Under the pieces are notes generated by a model. The model saw only the letters and a list, made by a program, of their open reading frames with translations, did not search any database and was not told the origin of the DNA. 38,870 nucleotides of DNA, taken from the NCBI GenBank assembly GCA_017544005.1, contig JAFYEZ010000038.1, positions 1-38,870 of the forward strand, written 5' to 3'. The DNA comes from Bacteroidales bacterium. Its GTDB lineage: Bacteria > Bacteroidota > Bacteroidia > Bacteroidales > UBA932. The number at the start of each line of letters is the position of its first letter. The first letter of the stretch is position 1. Made by a program: the position numbers and the translations under genes. Shown in pieces: positions 25,442 to 32,655 of the stretch.

Positions 25442-25585
25442 TTAGATGGTACCCAAATCATTGTTGTCGTCATAACCGCTGAAGACACTGTCCGGACGAA
25501 CACTGCCTTGAAGAATGGTCTCACTTAAGTGGACCTCGAAGCATTTGGCCTTCGGGGCAGAATACACTGCTTTTTCAGTTTTCAT
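25442..25585 (-). CDS. Small peptide gene (47 aa) leading the lipoprotein gene
   Basis: A 47-codon frame beginning MKTEKAVYSAPKAKCFEVHL and ending DDNNDLGTI with TAA. It lies 12 bp before the lipoprotein ATG on the same strand, and a TAnnTTTG element lies 50 bp upstream, so the two are probably co-transcribed. The start (basic residues, then Y-x-A-P, then a hydrophobic stretch with a cysteine) resembles many short Bacteroidales peptides found ahead of surface-protein genes; this is recognition of a pattern, not a named family. No membrane helix or signal peptide. Roles to consider are a leader, a regulator or a modified peptide; none is shown. Confidence 0.6.
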   Translation of the reverse strand: MKTEKAVYSAPKAKCFEVHLSETILQGSVRPDSVFSGYDDNNDLGTI

Positions 25586-25635
25586 AAGATATTGTATTTT
25601 AGATAGTTTGCGGAAAAGGTATACACATAACCCAA

Positions 25636-25643
25636 CAAAGGTA
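25636..25643 (-). promoter_or_regulatory. -7 promoter element (47-aa peptide and lipoprotein)
   Basis: TACCTTTG on the minus strand matches TAnnTTTG and lies 50 bp before the 47-aa gene. No clear -33 TTTG at the usual spacing. Confidence 0.6.
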
Positions 25644-25743
25644 CTGAAAGCGGAGGAAAAACATGCGCGTCTGCGCGTACGCGTGCGGGCGACTTATGAG
25701 AAACTTATCAACAAACTGTACTGCTAACAGCTGGAGGGCGTTT

Positions 25744-25965
25744 GGCGGACGGGCGCAGGACGGGGAGGGACCCGGAGCAAAGGCGGAGCAGCGAGCGGGC
25801 AGGAGGGCGCCGCCTCGTGCGAGAACTTGTCTGACGACCGTTAGGCGAGGGGCACAAAAGCGGAGCTGCAGTGCCACCGAGACTAAAAGGGAGGAGTTTC
25901 GAGCAAGGCGGCCGACGTCCGCGAGCAGCCTTTGCGACATTGGTCCCGACCCGCCTGCACCCGCC
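25744..25965. ncRNA. Candidate rod-shaped structured element, strand undecided
   Basis: The spacer between slyD and the 47-aa gene holds a segment whose two ends pair over a long distance. On the + strand, 25744-25772 pairs with 25942-25965 (about 20 pairs with a few mismatches and bulges, including GGGACC with GGTCCC). Inside it, GCAAAGGC at 25777-25784 pairs perfectly with 25928-25935, GCCGCCT at 25809-25815 with 25906-25912, and GGCAC at 25851-25855 with 25871-25875. The nested order makes an extended rod with internal loops ending in a hairpin, the general shape of 6S-like RNAs. The sequence has no convincing coding frame and is very GC-rich. No promoter was found for either strand, so transcription is inferred; it may instead be a DNA-level inverted repeat. 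Confidence 0.35.
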
Positions 25966-25990
25966 GCCCCGCCCGACGGCGCGGGGATAA

Positions 25991-26026
25991 TAAACAAAAA
26001 AACCGCCCCGGTAGCAGGACGGTTTT
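25991..26026 (-). terminator. Intrinsic terminator after slyD
   Basis: On the minus strand, AAAACCG, a 14-base loop, CGGTTTT, then a run of T (TTTGTTTATT). It lies 18 bp past the slyD stop and closes the zeta-tldD-pmbA-nhaC-slyD cluster. Confidence 0.8.
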
Positions 26027-26044
26027 GAGATTTCTGGTGGAGAG

Positions 26045-26575
26045 TTATTTCCCGCAGCCGCCTTCGCAGTCGGAGCAGTTGCCGCTGCAGTGGTGGGCAA
26101 GTTCGCCGTGGAGACCCTCGGCGAGCTCCTTGTCCGTGGCTTCGCGGACCGCGAGGACCTCACCGGTGAAGTGAAGCGTCTTGCCGGCCAGCTCGTGGTT
26201 GAAATCCATCTTGACCTTCTCGTCGTTGATCTCGAGCACGCGGCCGGGAACCACGCGGCCGTCGTTGGTCATCATGGGGACGGTGGCGCCCACGCGGATG
26301 CGCTCGTCAATCTTGCCGTCGCTCTCAAACATACTGCGGGCGAGGTCGAGCACGGCGCTGGCGGAATAGACGCCATAGCCCTCCTCGGGAGTGAGGACGA
26401 AATCAAAGGTGTCGCCTACCTCCTTGTCGAGGACATTGGCCTCGAACTTGGGCAGCAGGTAGCCCATGCCAAAGATAAATTCCAGCGGATGCTCAGCGTC
26501 GGCGCGGTCGCGGACGGCGCCCTCCACATCCAGCACATAGGAGAGGGCGACTACTTTGTTGTCATTAATTTTCAT
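26045..26575 (-). CDS. slyD: FKBP-type peptidyl-prolyl isomerase SlyD
   Basis: A 176-aa SlyD-like cytoplasmic prolyl isomerase and chaperone. The FKBP domain is interrupted by the inserted-flap domain normal for SlyD: PLEFIFGMGYLLPKFE and VGDTFDFVLTPEEGYG belong to the FKBP part, RVGATVPMM to the flap, and MDFNHELAGKTLHFTGEV to the FKBP end. The C-terminus is a Cys/His tail (HHC, then Cys167, Cys170, Cys174) of the kind that binds nickel or zinc in SlyD. Its start lies inside the end of nhaC (11-bp overlap), so it is probably translated from the same message, and an intrinsic terminator follows. The tail is short compared with the E. coli protein but retains four cysteines. Confidence 0.93.
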   Translation of the reverse strand: MKINDNKVVALSYVLDVEGAVRDRADAEHPLEFIFGMGYLLPKFEANVLDKEVGDTFDFVLTPEEGYGVYSASAVLDLARSMFESDGKIDERIRVGATVPMMTNDGRVVPGRVLEINDEKVKMDFNHELAGKTLHFTGEVLAVREATDKELAEGLHGELAHHCSGNCSDCEGGCGK

Positions 26576-27998
26576 GGGGTTCTAATCTATGAATCTTGAA
26601 ATTGAACGCCGCCAGCAGGATGGCGATGACGGGCGTCACGAAACAGAAGAGGGCGTAGGGGAAATAGGCCATCGTGGCTACGCCCAGCACGGTGGACTGA
26701 ATCACGGCGCAGGTATTCCAGGGAACGAGCACCGAGCTGACCGTGGCCGAGTCACCGAGCGTACGGCTCAGGAGCTCAGGCGCATAGCCCAGTTTCTTGT
26801 AGGTAGTGGCGAACATCTTGCCGGGAAGCAGGATGGCCATATACTGGTCTGCGAGGATCATATTGGAAACGATGCAGGTGCCGACCGTGGTGGCCACGAG
26901 CGAACCGGCGCCGCGAATCATCTTGATCAGGGCGTTGGTCAGGGTTTCCAGCATGCCGCTGCCCGCCAGGGCGCCGCCCGCCGACATGATGCAGATCACG
27001 AGCCAGACCGTGTTGATCATGCCCGCCATACCGCGCGTGGAGGTCAGGTTGTTCAGGAGCTCGTTGCCCGTATCCACGGCGATGGGGGTGGACATCATCT
27101 TGAAAACGGTGGAGAGGGCGCTGCCCACGCCGGAGCCTTCGCCGGCAATCTGCAGCACAATCTGGGGCTGAGCCCAGAAGGCCACGAGGCCGCCGACCAG
27201 GGCGGAGACGAACAGCGTCAGGAAGGCGGGGATCTTCTTGACCACCATGAAGATGGTCAGGCACGGGATCAGCAGCAGCCAGGGCGAGATGTGGAAGGTG
27301 TTGCTGATGGCGTTGAGCTCTGCGGCCATCTCAATCTCTGCGGTAGCGGGGAGCGTGAGACCCACGATCAGATAGACCGTAAAGCAGATGATGAAGGCCG
27401 GAATGACCGTATGCAATGAATAACGGATATGCTTGTAAAGATCTGAACCGGCAACCGTTGCGGCCAGGTTGACGGCGTCCGAGAGCGGGGAGAGCTTGTC
27501 ACCGAGGTAGGCGCCGGAGATGATGGCGCCGGCCATCCAGCCCACAGGCAGACCGATCAGCTTGCCGGCCGTGAGCATCGCCACGCCGATCGTGCCGACG
27601 GTGGTCCAGGAGCTGCCCGCCAGGATGGAGACGAGGCTGCAGAGGACAAAGGTGATCACGATAAAAAAGCGCGGGCTGATAATCTTCAGACCGTAGTAAA
27701 TCATGGTCGGCACGGTGCCCGAGAGCATCCAGGTGGCCGTCAGGGCGCCGATGGAAAGCAGAATCAGCAGCGTGGGGGCCGTCTGGCGGATATTCTCGGA
27801 AATATCTTCCTCCACCTTGGCCCAGGGAACCTTCAGGAAAATGATGGCGATGCCCGCCGTCAGCAGCGTGGAGAGCAGCAGGGCAATCTGGATGGGGCCC
27901 GAGGTGGCGTCGTCGCCGAAAAAGACCACACACAACGCCAGCAGGGCCACGAGCGCCAGCAGCGTTGCGATAGAGAGTGCAAGTCCGGGTTTCTTCAT
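26565..27998 (-). CDS. nhaC: Na+/H+ antiporter, NhaC family
   Basis: A 477-aa polytopic inner-membrane protein of the NhaC/ArsB-like group. It opens with two hydrophobic helices (ATLLALVALLALCVVFF and IALLLSTLLTAGIAIIF). Family landmarks are SGTVPTMIYYG, AGSSWTTVGTIGVAML, GAIISGAYLGDKLSPLSDAVNLAATVAG and the late DQYMAILLPGKMF and LSRTLGDSATVSSVLVPWNTCA. The length is in the family range. It probably exchanges Na+ for protons; the exact substrate cannot be fixed from sequence, since some relatives exchange malate and lactate. It lies 12 bp after pmbA and overlaps slyD by 11 bp. Its presence with a sodium-type V-ATPase subunit in the window fits a sodium-based membrane economy. Confidence 0.9.
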   Translation of the reverse strand: MKKPGLALSIATLLALVALLALCVVFFGDDATSGPIQIALLLSTLLTAGIAIIFLKVPWAKVEEDISENIRQTAPTLLILLSIGALTATWMLSGTVPTMIYYGLKIISPRFFIVITFVLCSLVSILAGSSWTTVGTIGVAMLTAGKLIGLPVGWMAGAIISGAYLGDKLSPLSDAVNLAATVAGSDLYKHIRYSLHTVIPAFIICFTVYLIVGLTLPATAEIEMAAELNAISNTFHISPWLLLIPCLTIFMVVKKIPAFLTLFVSALVGGLVAFWAQPQIVLQIAGEGSGVGSALSTVFKMMSTPIAVDTGNELLNNLTSTRGMAGMINTVWLVICIMSAGGALAGSGMLETLTNALIKMIRGAGSLVATTVGTCIVSNMILADQYMAILLPGKMFATTYKKLGYAPELLSRTLGDSATVSSVLVPWNTCAVIQSTVLGVATMAYFPYALFCFVTPVIAILLAAFNFKIHRLEPHEN

Positions 27999-28010
27999 AT
28001 CTGGAAATGT

Positions 28011-29345
28011 CTATATACCACTGAAATTCACCCCTTCGAAGGCGAGGGAGGGAACGGCCCACCGGGAGGAGGTGCGCGGATCGTCGCCGACGGCGGTGAG
28101 ATGGTTCCACAACTCGAGCATATTGCCCGTGATGTTCATCTCCCTGACCGGATGGACGATGCGGCCTTTCTCGAAGCGGAAACCGCGGATTCCGTAGGAG
28201 AAGTCTCCCGTGGAGGGGTTGCAGTTGCCGCCGTTGAAGTCGGTGATGAGGATTCCCTGGCCCGTCTGTTCCAAAAGGGCGGGCAAATTTAACACTTTTT
28301 CGGAATTTTCCCCGATGCGGCTGAAACGCAGCACGGAAGGGGCATCGACGGTGGCGGGAATGCCCATCTTCAGCGCATAGTAATGCGGGATGAAATAGGC
28401 GTTTACGACGCCCCGGGCGATGATTTCGCGGCGGGCGGTGGCCAGGCCGTCGCCGTCGAAGAGGCGGGAGCCCGGGAGGCCGGGGACGAAGGGATCGTCC
28501 GTCAGGGTAAAATTCTCGCCGAAAACCTGCGTGCCGAGGCGGTCCATCAGGAACGAACTGCGCTGTTGGAGCGATCCGCCGCTCAGGGCGCGGATCAGGG
28601 GCGAAACCACCTTGGAGGCGACCATGTTGTCAATGACGATATCGTAGCGCCCGCTGCGCAGCTTGCGCGGGTGGAGCTGGTCCAGCGCGCGCTGGAGGGC
28701 CTTGCGGCCGCATCCTTTGGGGTTGGCCTCGTCGAGCCGGATACCGCTTTCATACCACCAGGCCTCGGGACGTTCGTCACCGCGACCGCGGATGGAGACG
28801 TTGGCATTGATGGTATGGTTGCTCTGGAGGGTCTCTCCTGCAAATCCCTGGCTGTCTGCGGTATAGGAATAGTCGATATTATCTCCCCACTCGGTCTCCA
28901 CCGAGAGCAGGCGGCGGTGCGAGCCCAGAATCTCGCGGCAGGCAGAGAGGGCCTTGTCGCGGCGCGCCTCCGGCGTCAGCGTCTCGATAGCCGGGTCGTA
29001 CTGCCGCAGGTCCCTCGCGGGGCCCTTCCAGCAAAGCGCGGGATCCGGCAGTCGCCGGCAGGGATCCGGGGTGATCAGGCGCACGGCGGCGGCCGCATGG
29101 CGGATAAACTCGCGCAGCGCGCTCTCTTCCAGTCGGTTGGTGGAGAAAGAGCCGTAGCGTCCGTCGAGATAAAGCTGGATGAAGAGGGTGGAGCCGCTGG
29201 CGGAGAGCGTCTTGTCCAGCCGGCCGTCCAGCACGGTGGCGGAATTTTCTACGGAGCGTTCCAGGGCAATGCGTGCCTGGGCGGCTCCGGCCTCGCGTGC
29301 CATCTGTAGCGCGGTCTCTACGATACTGTGGTCGAACGGGATCAT
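28011..29345 (-). CDS. pmbA: PmbA/TldE-like metallopeptidase partner
   Basis: A 444-aa partner of TldD. In E. coli, TldD and TldE (PmbA) form a heterodimeric protease that matures microcin B17 and degrades the CcdA antitoxin. This protein has the fold typical of the family (HSIVETALQMAREAGAAQARIALERS at the start; SGRYDIVIDNMVASKVVSPLIRALSGGSLQQRSSFL; GILITDFNGGNCNPSTGDFSYGIRGF near the end) and, as expected for PmbA, lacks the HExxxH metal motif. It overlaps tldD by ATGA, in keeping with a heterodimer made in fixed ratio, and stops at TAG 12 bp before nhaC. The frame is intact. Confidence 0.92.
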   Translation of the reverse strand: MIPFDHSIVETALQMAREAGAAQARIALERSVENSATVLDGRLDKTLSASGSTLFIQLYLDGRYGSFSTNRLEESALREFIRHAAAAVRLITPDPCRRLPDPALCWKGPARDLRQYDPAIETLTPEARRDKALSACREILGSHRRLLSVETEWGDNIDYSYTADSQGFAGETLQSNHTINANVSIRGRGDERPEAWWYESGIRLDEANPKGCGRKALQRALDQLHPRKLRSGRYDIVIDNMVASKVVSPLIRALSGGSLQQRSSFLMDRLGTQVFGENFTLTDDPFVPGLPGSRLFDGDGLATARREIIARGVVNAYFIPHYYALKMGIPATVDAPSVLRFSRIGENSEKVLNLPALLEQTGQGILITDFNGGNCNPSTGDFSYGIRGFRFEKGRIVHPVREMNITGNMLELWNHLTAVGDDPRTSSRWAVPSLAFEGVNFSGI

Positions 29346-30754
29346 AGGTCTCCTCCTACGATTAGAGATTTGACCAGCACGCTGGGCATGCCGCAGGAGA
29401 CGGGGCAGTACTGGTCCTTTCCGCAGGTCCAGGTGCTGTTGTCAATGCGGCTGTCGGCGGCCACGGCCACGATGTCGGCCAGGGCCTGCGGCCCGTTGCC
29501 GATGATGTTGATATCCTTGATGGGCTGCGTCAGACGCCCGTTTTCAATCAGAAATCCGCTCTTCACGTAGAAGGTGAAATCCCCGGCGCCGATCTCCACT
29601 TCGCCGTTGGTGAAGGAGTCCACGAAGATGCCGCGTTTCACGCTGTGGATGATCTCCTCCTGCGTGCCGCTGCCGCTCTCCATATAGGTGGCCCGCATGC
29701 GCGGGATGGGGTTGAAGCGGAAGGATTCGCGGCGGCCGTTGCCCGTGGGGGCCACGCCGTAGTGCGCGGCGCTGATCCGGTCGTGCAGGTAGGAGGTCAG
29801 GACGCCCTCGCGCACCATGTAGGTCTTCTGGCCGGGCGTGCCCTCGTCGTCGATATTGACGGCCCCGCGGTTGCCCGGGAGGGTGGCGTCGTCCACCACG
29901 TTGATCTGCCGGGAGCAGATCCGCTTGCCCATCTTGTCGGAGAAAATGGAGACCCCCTTGCGGTTGAAATCGGCCTCGAAGGCGTGCCCGATGGCCTCGT
30001 GGAGCAGGATGCCGGAGCTGCCTGCGGCCATTACCACGGGCATCCGTCCGCCCTTGGGACGGCGCGCCTCGAAGAGATAGGGAATGTGGGCCTCCACCTC
30101 GGCGACCATCTCGTCCAGCAGGGCCTCGGAGAGCATCTCGCTGCCGCGGCGGAAACTGCGCGAAACGGTGACATTCTCGCTGTGGCCCTCCTTCTCCAGG
30201 ATGCAGCTGGCCACCAGCGAAAGGATGGGGCGCTCGTCGCAGAAGAGGTCGCCCAGCGAATTGGCAAAGAGAATATCGGAATGGTCGTAGGCCAGATTGG
30301 CCACCACCCTGACAATCAGGGGGCTGAGCGCAGACAGCCGTTCACCGAAGTGGCTCAGGAACGCCTTGCGGGCGCACACGTCGAGCGACTCCCAGGGCGT
30401 GCGGATCGGATAGTGGTTCGTGACCTGCAGCCGCGTCAGCGGGGCGGGGGCGGTACCGGCAGCGGGGCAGTCGGCAATGCTGGCCGCCGTACGGGCGGCG
30501 CGCTCCATTTCGGCGGGAAGGGTGCTCTCCGCGTAGGCATAGCCGGTATGTCCGTCCTTAATGACGCGGATGCCCACGCCGTAGTCCGCCGTGCTCTCCA
30601 CGGCGGAGACTTCGCCGTCGCGAAGCGTCAGTTCATCGGAGGTGGTAGATTCAAAAAAGATGTCGGCATAGTCTCCGCTCCGGGAGAGTGCCGACTCCAT
30701 CAGTCTGCGAATACCCTCTTCATCAATCTGGAAGAGGTCAAAGTACTTCTTCAA
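29342..30754 (-). CDS. tldD: TldD-like metallopeptidase
   Basis: The catalytic subunit of the TldD/TldE protease. The HExxxH zinc motif is present as HEAIGH (His252, Glu253, His257 counted from the chosen start), followed by AFEADFNRKG as in TldD. Other conserved pieces are YADIFFE, ADYGVGIRVI, MESGSGTQEEII and GDFTFYVKSG. The start is a judgement: a longer frame runs upstream but would overlap the 51-aa gene completely. A TTG four bases after that gene's stop gives a 470-aa protein of normal length with a plausible N-terminus (LKKYFDLFQID). The next ATG, 18 codons on, would cut into the conserved fold. TldD is best known for its effect on CcdB/CcdA, which makes its position behind a toxin-like gene notable. 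Confidence 0.9.
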   Translation of the reverse strand: MKKYFDLFQIDEEGIRRLMESALSRSGDYADIFFESTTSDELTLRDGEVSAVESTADYGVGIRVIKDGHTGYAYAESTLPAEMERAARTAASIADCPAAGTAPAPLTRLQVTNHYPIRTPWESLDVCARKAFLSHFGERLSALSPLIVRVVANLAYDHSDILFANSLGDLFCDERPILSLVASCILEKEGHSENVTVSRSFRRGSEMLSEALLDEMVAEVEAHIPYLFEARRPKGGRMPVVMAAGSSGILLHEAIGHAFEADFNRKGVSIFSDKMGKRICSRQINVVDDATLPGNRGAVNIDDEGTPGQKTYMVREGVLTSYLHDRISAAHYGVAPTGNGRRESFRFNPIPRMRATYMESGSGTQEEIIHSVKRGIFVDSFTNGEVEIGAGDFTFYVKSGFLIENGRLTQPIKDINIIGNGPQALADIVAVAADSRIDNSTWTCGKDQYCPVSCGMPSVLVKSLIVGGDL

Positions 30755-30758
30755 GGTC

Positions 30759-30914
30759 TCAGAGCTCCACTGCTTTAACGGTGACCACCTGACCCTCTTC
30801 CGCGAAAGCCAGCTCGGAATTCGATTTCTTCTTTTCCGCAACAAGCTTTTCGAAGGAACGTCCCATCCCTTTGATGATATCGTCCCGCAAATCCCTAGTC
30901 TCTTGTTCGCTCAT
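30759..30914 (-). CDS. 51-aa partner of the zeta-toxin-like gene (candidate antitoxin)
   Basis: A 51-codon frame starting MSEQETRDLRDDIIKGMGRS and ending TVKAVEL with TGA. Its ATG lies inside the last codons of the zeta-like gene (20-bp overlap) and its stop is four bases before the tldD start. The sequence is charged, helix-prone at its front (roughly 1-31) and ends in a short strand-like piece (GQVVTVKAVEL). The overlap strongly suggests translational coupling, the layout of toxin-antitoxin pairs with the toxin first. It does not resemble the classical epsilon antitoxin, which is about 90 aa. Similar short genes follow zeta-family genes in other Bacteroidetes as far as I recall; the antitoxin role is inference. 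Confidence 0.6.
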   Translation of the reverse strand: MSEQETRDLRDDIIKGMGRSFEKLVAEKKKSNSELAFAEEGQVVTVKAVEL

Positions 30915-31476
30915 ATTCCAAAATCGAGTTATAAATAGGTTTCGAATGAATCTTTGTCGTAATGTTCACGCCGCCCTCGGCGACGATGCGGCCAGCCTGG
31001 CCGGAGTTGTCGATCAGAACCCAGTAGTCCACGATCGGCATGTACAGCTTGAACAGGTTGTCGATGCCCGAGGCGTAGCGCCGCATGATGGTGGCCTCCG
31101 GGACATCGTGTCCGCCGGACTGCACGCGCAGCCGGACCCGTTCAATAGCCAATTCCGGAATCCGGAGCCACAGGAAGACGAGGGTCACCATGTACCCGCG
31201 CCGCTGGGCGTCCACCACGATCCGCGCCAGCGATTTGGTGGAGAGGGTGGTTTCGATGCCGAAATTTTCCCTTTTTTCAATCAACTCGTCCATCCGTTCC
31301 GCCATCAGCTTGCTGGCCTTGATGGCCGCCAGGGCCGGGTTGAACGGAGAGAGGCCCTTGGCAATCTCGTCCGAATTGATGAACTCGTTGCAGTCGAGCA
31401 GTTCCGGCAGAAGGGTGTAGGACGCCGTCGTCTTTCCGGAACCGTTGCAGCCTGCTATGATGAACATCTTGGGCAT
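30895..31476 (-). CDS. Zeta-toxin-family P-loop kinase
   Basis: A 193-aa P-loop protein of the zeta-toxin family. Known zeta toxins phosphorylate UDP-N-acetylglucosamine and thus block peptidoglycan synthesis. Visible features: Walker A GCNGSGKTT at 9-17; INSDEIAKGLSPFNP with Asp36 in the position of the catalytic/substrate aspartate; GIETTLSTKS (Glu75-Thr77); and GGHDVPEATIMRRY with Arg132 and Arg133 of the lid. The start follows a strong Shine-Dalgarno-like AAGGGAGG six bases upstream, unusual in this window, and a TAnnTTTG element. It ends at TAG, overlapping the 51-aa gene. Family members also include non-toxic kinases, so toxicity is not established. glmM and a namZ-like gene lie just upstream on the same strand. 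Confidence 0.85.
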   Translation of the reverse strand: MPKMFIIAGCNGSGKTTASYTLLPELLDCNEFINSDEIAKGLSPFNPALAAIKASKLMAERMDELIEKRENFGIETTLSTKSLARIVVDAQRRGYMVTLVFLWLRIPELAIERVRLRVQSGGHDVPEATIMRRYASGIDNLFKLYMPIVDYWVLIDNSGQAGRIVAEGGVNITTKIHSKPIYNSILEYERTRD

Positions 31477-31482
31477 ATCAGA

Positions 31483-31490
31483 CCTCCCTT
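31483..31490 (-). promoter_or_regulatory. Strong Shine-Dalgarno sequence of the zeta-like gene
   Basis: AAGGGAGG on the minus strand, 6 bp before the ATG. Bacteroidetes genes generally lack such strong sites, and the other starts in the window do not show one. Confidence 0.7.
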
Positions 31491-31496
31491 GTTTTG

Positions 31497-31504
31497 CAAA
31501 AGTA
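31497..31504 (-). promoter_or_regulatory. -7 promoter element (zeta-tldD cluster)
   Basis: TACTTTTG matches TAnnTTTG, 20 bp upstream of the zeta-like ATG. It lies between the NamZ-like gene and the zeta gene, so the cluster probably has its own transcript. Confidence 0.6.
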
Positions 31505-31554
31505 GAAAAATATCTCCGCGGGTAAGCGCTTCGAAGGACAAATTTATCAACAGG

Positions 31555-32655
31555 TTATTTAACCCTCCAGGGTAGGTCGTCGTAGAGGGCGTATTTCTTG
31601 GATTTGCGCATCCATTTCTGCTCCTCCACCTTGATGTACTCGGAGGTGACGTCCCAGTCCACCTTGCCCTCGAGGTAGCAGAGGAGCGCCTCGTCGTCGA
31701 GCAGGGGCTCCATGCCGTCGAATTCGAATTCCGGGCACTCTTCGCGCACGAAACGGATCAGCCGCAGGGCATGGTTCAGGGCGTGGTAGTTGACCCCCGG
31801 GATGAACATCAGCTGGAAGCCGAAGCAGGCGCGGCCCGCGTGGATGCCGTAGGCCGGCACGAAACGGGTCCAGCGGATGCGGATATCGGGGTTGGCGACG
31901 GGATTCGCCGGATCGTTCCAGCCGTGGAATCCGTGGCGCTCGTTGTAGTCGTAGAGCGGCTCCATGAAGGGGGCGCCGAACTGTTCGAAGGGGCGGGTGG
32001 TGCCATGGCCGTAGCTCACGTTGGTCCCCATCCAGAGGCACTGGCCGCTGTAGAAGTGCGAGGTGAAGAGCCCGGCGAAATCGGTGAAGGGCGGGATGGT
32101 CCAGGGCATCAGTTCCCGGTTGACGGCTTCCGCCGCCGCGGAGATGATGTGCAGGGGGAACTTGGCGTTGGCCTCCTCGTAGAACAGGTAGGCCACTTCG
32201 CCAAAGGTCAGGCCGTGGCGCTGCGGCAGCCCGATGCTGCCCATCGTGCCCTCAATCTGGCGGCCCGAAGGGTTGATCCTATCCAGCAGATAAACAGCAA
32301 TTTGTGCATCCTTTTCCTTAAAGAGGCGGATCAGGTTGCGGAGCAGCCGGGTGAAGGTGCTGTAGCGCGATCCCACATCCTGCAGCTCGATGACTAGCGC
32401 ATCGATTCCCTCGAATTCTTCCCAGGGAATCGTATCGCCCACTTCCACCGCCTCCAGGTTGTCGCTGACCGGGCCGTAGAAGGAGTGCTCGGGCATGAAG
32501 ACCTTGACCAGGTGCCGCTCCCGCTCGAGGGTTTCGAACAGATACTCACCCTCTTCCGGATGCCAGGCAACCTGGTTGCACAGCAGGGCCAGCCGCCCCT
32601 CGCGGAGGGTGCGGTCGCTCTGTTCGAGCAGCGGAGTGGTACGGAAGGAGAACAT
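31555..32655 (-). CDS. NamZ-like exo-beta-N-acetylmuramidase (DUF1343)
   Basis: A 366-aa protein of the DUF1343/NamZ family, whose characterised member removes N-acetylmuramic acid from the end of muropeptide chains during cell-wall recycling. Supporting segments: LALLCNQVAW, VKVFMPEHSFYG, IDALVIELQDVGSRYSTFTRLL (family signature), YLLDRINPSGRQIEGTM, LPQRHGLTFGEVAYLF and WMGTNVSYGHGTTRPFEQFGAPF. No signal peptide is visible, so this copy appears cytoplasmic, unlike many relatives. It starts one base from the glmM stop (TAATG), which indicates coupling between amino-sugar activation and wall recycling. The frame is intact with TAA. Confidence 0.88.
   Translation of the reverse strand: MFSFRTTPLLEQSDRTLREGRLALLCNQVAWHPEEGEYLFETLERERHLVKVFMPEHSFYGPVSDNLEAVEVGDTIPWEEFEGIDALVIELQDVGSRYSTFTRLLRNLIRLFKEKDAQIAVYLLDRINPSGRQIEGTMGSIGLPQRHGLTFGEVAYLFYEEANAKFPLHIISAAAEAVNRELMPWTIPPFTDFAGLFTSHFYSGQCLWMGTNVSYGHGTTRPFEQFGAPFMEPLYDYNERHGFHGWNDPANPVANPDIRIRWTRFVPAYGIHAGRACFGFQLMFIPGVNYHALNHALRLIRFVREECPEFEFDGMEPLLDDEALLCYLEGKVDWDVTSEYIKVEEQKWMRKSKKYALYDDLPWRVK

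Noticed and set aside
25698-25706. DnaA-box-like TTATCAACA (also near 31543-31551)
   Set aside because: Single one-mismatch copies far apart, with no cluster, AT-rich unwinding region or dnaA/dnaN genes; not an origin.
25599-26163. Several open frames over 100 codons on both strands between slyD and the 47-aa gene
   Set aside because: They are rich in Arg, Pro, Ala and Cys with no domain-like pattern, coexist in overlapping frames, and cover a terminator, a promoter and the self-complementary element.
30755-30844. Longer tldD start at 30844
   Set aside because: The added 30 residues are basic and unlike the family, start with TTG, and lie entirely within the 51-aa gene in another frame.
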